64,000 nt of DNA from G963720475 sp963720475 (lineage in GTDB: Bacteria; Actinomycetota; Thermoleophilia; Solirubrobacterales; Thermoleophilaceae). The notes beneath the pieces are model-generated. The model searched no databases. It saw nothing but the letters and a program-made list of their open reading frames with translations, and was not told the origin of the DNA. The stretch is from assembly GCA_963720475.1 (NCBI GenBank), contig OY970394.1:496001-560000 (forward strand), written 5' to 3'. The position numbers and the translations under genes were made by a program. Shown piece after piece: positions 61,776 to 64,000 of the stretch (position 1 is the first letter of the stretch; each line of letters begins with the position of its first letter).

Positions 61776-62459
61776 CTACAGCACCTTCAGGAGCTTCGCG
61801 GCCTCGCGCAGGGTCTTCACCTCGGCGGTCGGCTTCTTCTCGCTCGACTCGAGCTTGCGGCCGCTGCGGTTGACCCAGATCACCGACACGCGGCGCTTGA
61901 GGCACGGGAGGACATCGGTCTCGTAGCCCGAGGCGATGTGCACCCACTTGCTCTTCTTCTTCTCGATCCGCCGCGCGCACTCCTTGAAATGCGCCTCGTC
62001 CGGCTTGTAGCTACGCACCTGCTGCGCGGTGACGACGAGGTCGAAGTCGACGCGGAAATGCCGCCGCGTCGCCCCGAGCAGCTTGTCGTCGATGTTCGAC
62101 AGCAGGCCGATCTCGTACTTCTTCGCGAACCGCTCCAGCTGGGCGTTGGTCTCGCGGAAGGCAGGCCAGTCGGGCACGCTGCCGGGCAGAAAGCCTGAGC
62201 GCGAGGGCTCGAGGTCCCATTCGAGCTCGGCCGCCGAACGCACCGCGGTGCGCCGCAGCACTTCGGCGTAGAGCTCGTACGAGCCACTCTGCACCTCGTG
62301 CTGGATGTCGACGAAGAGCGGGATCAGCGCGTCGCGATCAACGGTGAAGCCGTCTTCGTCGGCCGCCTCCTGGTAGGCGTCGTAGGCACCGGTCTCCCAG
62401 TCGATCAGCGTTCCGTAGACGTCGAACGTGACGAACTGGACTTCCTTGGGAAGGGGCAA
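61776..62459 (-). CDS. HAD-superfamily type II haloacid dehalogenase-like
   Basis: A 227-residue protein. The HAD motifs are VTFDVYGTLIDWE (nucleophile Asp), LLSNIDDKLL, SYKPDEAHFKE (Lys), and WVHIASGYETDVLP (acidic motif IV). The cap helix YDAYQEAADEDGF is of the type II dehalogenase group. TTG 62457-62459 is chosen because AGGAG (62466-62470) lies 6 bases upstream; a TTG at 62495 is possible. The next gene is in the same frame, separated only by TAG. Confidence 0.87.
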   Translation of the reverse strand: MPLPKEVQFVTFDVYGTLIDWETGAYDAYQEAADEDGFTVDRDALIPLFVDIQHEVQSGSYELYAEVLRRTAVRSAAELEWDLEPSRSGFLPGSVPDWPAFRETNAQLERFAKKYEIGLLSNIDDKLLGATRRHFRVDFDLVVTAQQVRSYKPDEAHFKECARRIEKKKSKWVHIASGYETDVLPCLKRRVSVIWVNRSGRKLESSEKKPTAEVKTLREAAKLLKVL

Positions 62460-62526
62460 GAGGGTCTCCTGAGCGATAGGGTGCCGCGGCGCCAAGCGGC
62501 CAACGGGCCGCGCATTCTAGGTAACA

Positions 62527-63675
62527 GTGGACCTACTCGAATATCAGGGCAAGCAGCTCTTCGCCCGCCATCAAGTCCCCGTCCCCGAGGGGAAGCCCGC
62601 GACGAGCGTCCCCGAGGCGGTCGAACAGGCCGACGAGCTCGGCTATCCGGTCGTCGTCAAGGCGCAGGTGCTGATCGGCGGGCGCGGCAAGGCGGGCGGG
62701 ATCAAGCTCGCCAAGGACGCCGCCGAGGCCGAGAAGGCCGCCGGCGAAATCCTCGGGATGGACATCCGCGGCTTCACGGTCCACGAGATCTACATCGAGA
62801 AGGCGTCGGAGATCGACGAGGAGTACTACGCGGCGATCCTGATCGACCGCTCCGCGCGCGCGCCGATGGCGATGCTGTCGCGGATGGGCGGGATGGACGT
62901 CGAGGAGATCGCCGACAAGGACCCGAACGCGATCGTGAAGGTCCACATCGATCCCCTGGTCGGCTTCCAGGCGTTCCAGGGCCGCCGGCTCGCGTTCGAG
63001 GCCGGGATCGCCGAGGACGTCGTGCGCCCGGTCGGCGCGCTGCTCGCGCGCCTGTATGAGACCTTCGTCGCCGAGGACGCGCTGCTCGTCGAGGTGAACC
63101 CGCTGCTGGTGACCAAGAGCCGCGACGTCGTCGCGCTCGACTCCAAGGTGACGATCGACGGCAACGCCCTCTACCGCCACACCGAGACCGCCGAGATGCG
63201 CAACCCGAGCGCCGAGGACCCGCAGGAGCAGATGGCGAAGGAGCGCGGGATCACTTACGTCAAGCTCGACGGCAACATCGGCATCCTCGGCAACGGCGCC
63301 GGGCTGGTGATGTCGACGCTCGACGTCGTCGCGCAGGCGGGCGGCGAGCCGGCCAACTTCCTCGACGCCGGGGGCGGCTCGAAGGCGGAGGCGATCACCG
63401 ACGCGGTCGAGGTGATCCTCTCCGACCCGAAGGTGACCGCGGTGCTGTTCAACATCTTCGGCGGGATAACCCGCTGCGACGAGGTGGCCAACGGACTCGT
63501 CACCGCCTTCGGACAGATGGAGGTGAACGTGCCCTTCGTCGTGCGGCTCGACGGCACGAACGACGAGGAGGGCCGCAAGATCGTCGAGGAGGCAGACCTC
63601 CCCGGCGTCCACGTCGAGAAGACGATGCTCGGCGCCGCGGAGAAGGTCGTGGAGCTTGCGGGAGGCGGGGGCTAG
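62527..63675 (+). CDS. sucC: Succinyl-CoA synthetase beta subunit
   Basis: A 382-residue ADP- or GDP-forming subunit. ATP-grasp parts include LLEYQGKQLFARHQVPVPEG, VVKAQVLIGGRGKAGGIKLA, the metal-site ALLVEVNPL, and the C-terminal domain GLVMSTLDVV, FLDAGGGSKAEAI, LFNIFGGITRCDEVA. It forms the TCA-cycle enzyme with SucD, which begins directly after its TAG. GTG 62527 is the start. Confidence 0.96.
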   Translation: MDLLEYQGKQLFARHQVPVPEGKPATSVPEAVEQADELGYPVVVKAQVLIGGRGKAGGIKLAKDAAEAEKAAGEILGMDIRGFTVHEIYIEKASEIDEEYYAAILIDRSARAPMAMLSRMGGMDVEEIADKDPNAIVKVHIDPLVGFQAFQGRRLAFEAGIAEDVVRPVGALLARLYETFVAEDALLVEVNPLLVTKSRDVVALDSKVTIDGNALYRHTETAEMRNPSAEDPQEQMAKERGITYVKLDGNIGILGNGAGLVMSTLDVVAQAGGEPANFLDAGGGSKAEAITDAVEVILSDPKVTAVLFNIFGGITRCDEVANGLVTAFGQMEVNVPFVVRLDGTNDEEGRKIVEEADLPGVHVEKTMLGAAEKVVELAGGGG

Positions 63676-64000
63676 ATGGCGATCCTCGTCGGCGCGGACA
63701 CGAAGCTCGTCGTCACCGGCCTGACCGGCCGCGAGGGCAGCTTCCACGGGCTCAACAACCGCTCGTACGGAACCGACCTCGTCGCCGGCGTCACACCCGG
63801 CAAGGGCGGCCAGGACGTCGAGGGCGTGCCGATCTTCGACACGATCCACGAGGCGGTGGCCGAGAAGGGCGCGAACACGTGCATGGTCTTCGTCCCGCCG
63901 CCTTTCGCCGCCGACTCGATCCTCGAGGCGGCCGACGCCGGGATCGAGCTGATCGTCGCGATCACCGAGGGGATCCCGGTGCACGACATGCTGCGCGCCT
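63676..64000 (+). CDS. sucD: Succinyl-CoA synthetase alpha subunit, partial
   Basis: The first 108 residues are present and the 3' end is outside the window. Marks are KLVVTGLTGREGSFHGLNN (CoA-binding Rossmann), LVAGVTPGKGGQDVEGVPIFDTIHEAV, VFVPPPFAADSILEAADAGI and IVAITEGIPVHDM. The catalytic His lies later in the protein. The ATG follows the sucC TAG with no gap. Confidence 0.96.
   Translation, partial: MAILVGADTKLVVTGLTGREGSFHGLNNRSYGTDLVAGVTPGKGGQDVEGVPIFDTIHEAVAEKGANTCMVFVPPPFAADSILEAADAGIELIVAITEGIPVHDMLRA

Overview
The window is GC-rich, gene-dense bacterial DNA with GTG and TTG starts, many 1-4 nt gene overlaps and long glycine- or arginine-rich shadow frames. The gene set (six consecutive MCE proteins, a MoaD-MoaE fusion, split acyl-CoA carboxylase, DUF4235, large secreted proteins of no known family) suggests an actinobacterium, most likely of the Thermoleophilia/Solirubrobacterales. 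That placement is inferred from gene content, not from a marker gene. No rRNA, tRNA, CRISPR array, insertion sequence or prophage was seen.

Layout. 1-9315 (minus): an operon of six MCE lipid-transport proteins, ending in a secreted glycosidase-like gene cut by the window edge. 9433-13656: small membrane proteins, a PRC-barrel-like protein, and a three-domain secreted peptidoglycan hydrolase. 13764-20284: citrate synthase, then two large collagen-like (Gly-X-Y) surface proteins. 20367-27169: MoaA, an ArsR/ArsC arsenic-type locus whose regulator operon also encodes a tiny Cys-rich peptide and an R2-like diiron protein, several small proteins, a NaChBac-like channel, a methyltransferase and a MoaD-MoaE fusion. 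27186-35129: a methylmalonyl-CoA-mutase-type large subunit, secreted proteins, a subtilisin and a GH2 glycosidase. 35178-43845: a VapBC-type toxin-antitoxin pair with a palindromic operator, carboxyltransferase beta subunit, BrkB-like and DUF4235 membrane proteins, acetolactate decarboxylase and others. 43908-49556: an assimilatory sulfate-reduction operon (sulfite reductase, cysH, TauE-type exporter, cysD, cysN) preceded by a possible 10-codon leader ORF. 49566-64000: a secreted peptidase, biotin carboxylase/BCCP subunit, two MFS transporters, two large secreted proteins, metallo-beta-lactamase and HAD hydrolases, and sucC-sucD running off the end.

How genes work together. The BC-BCCP subunit (52511) and carboxyltransferase subunit (35900) could form a propionyl- or acetyl-CoA carboxylase feeding the mutase (27904) and then succinyl-CoA synthetase and citrate synthase. 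MoaA and the MoaD-MoaE fusion belong to molybdopterin synthesis. Sulfur genes 43964-49556 cover activation of sulfate to APS, reduction to sulfite and reduction to sulfide.

Most unusual points: a 21-codon ORF ending CPCGCC, with a strong Shine-Dalgarno, coupled between arsR and an R2-like diiron gene; several genes whose best start is CTG or ATC; many probable leaderless promoters; and a Cys/Lys-rich C-terminal module shared by three secreted proteins.
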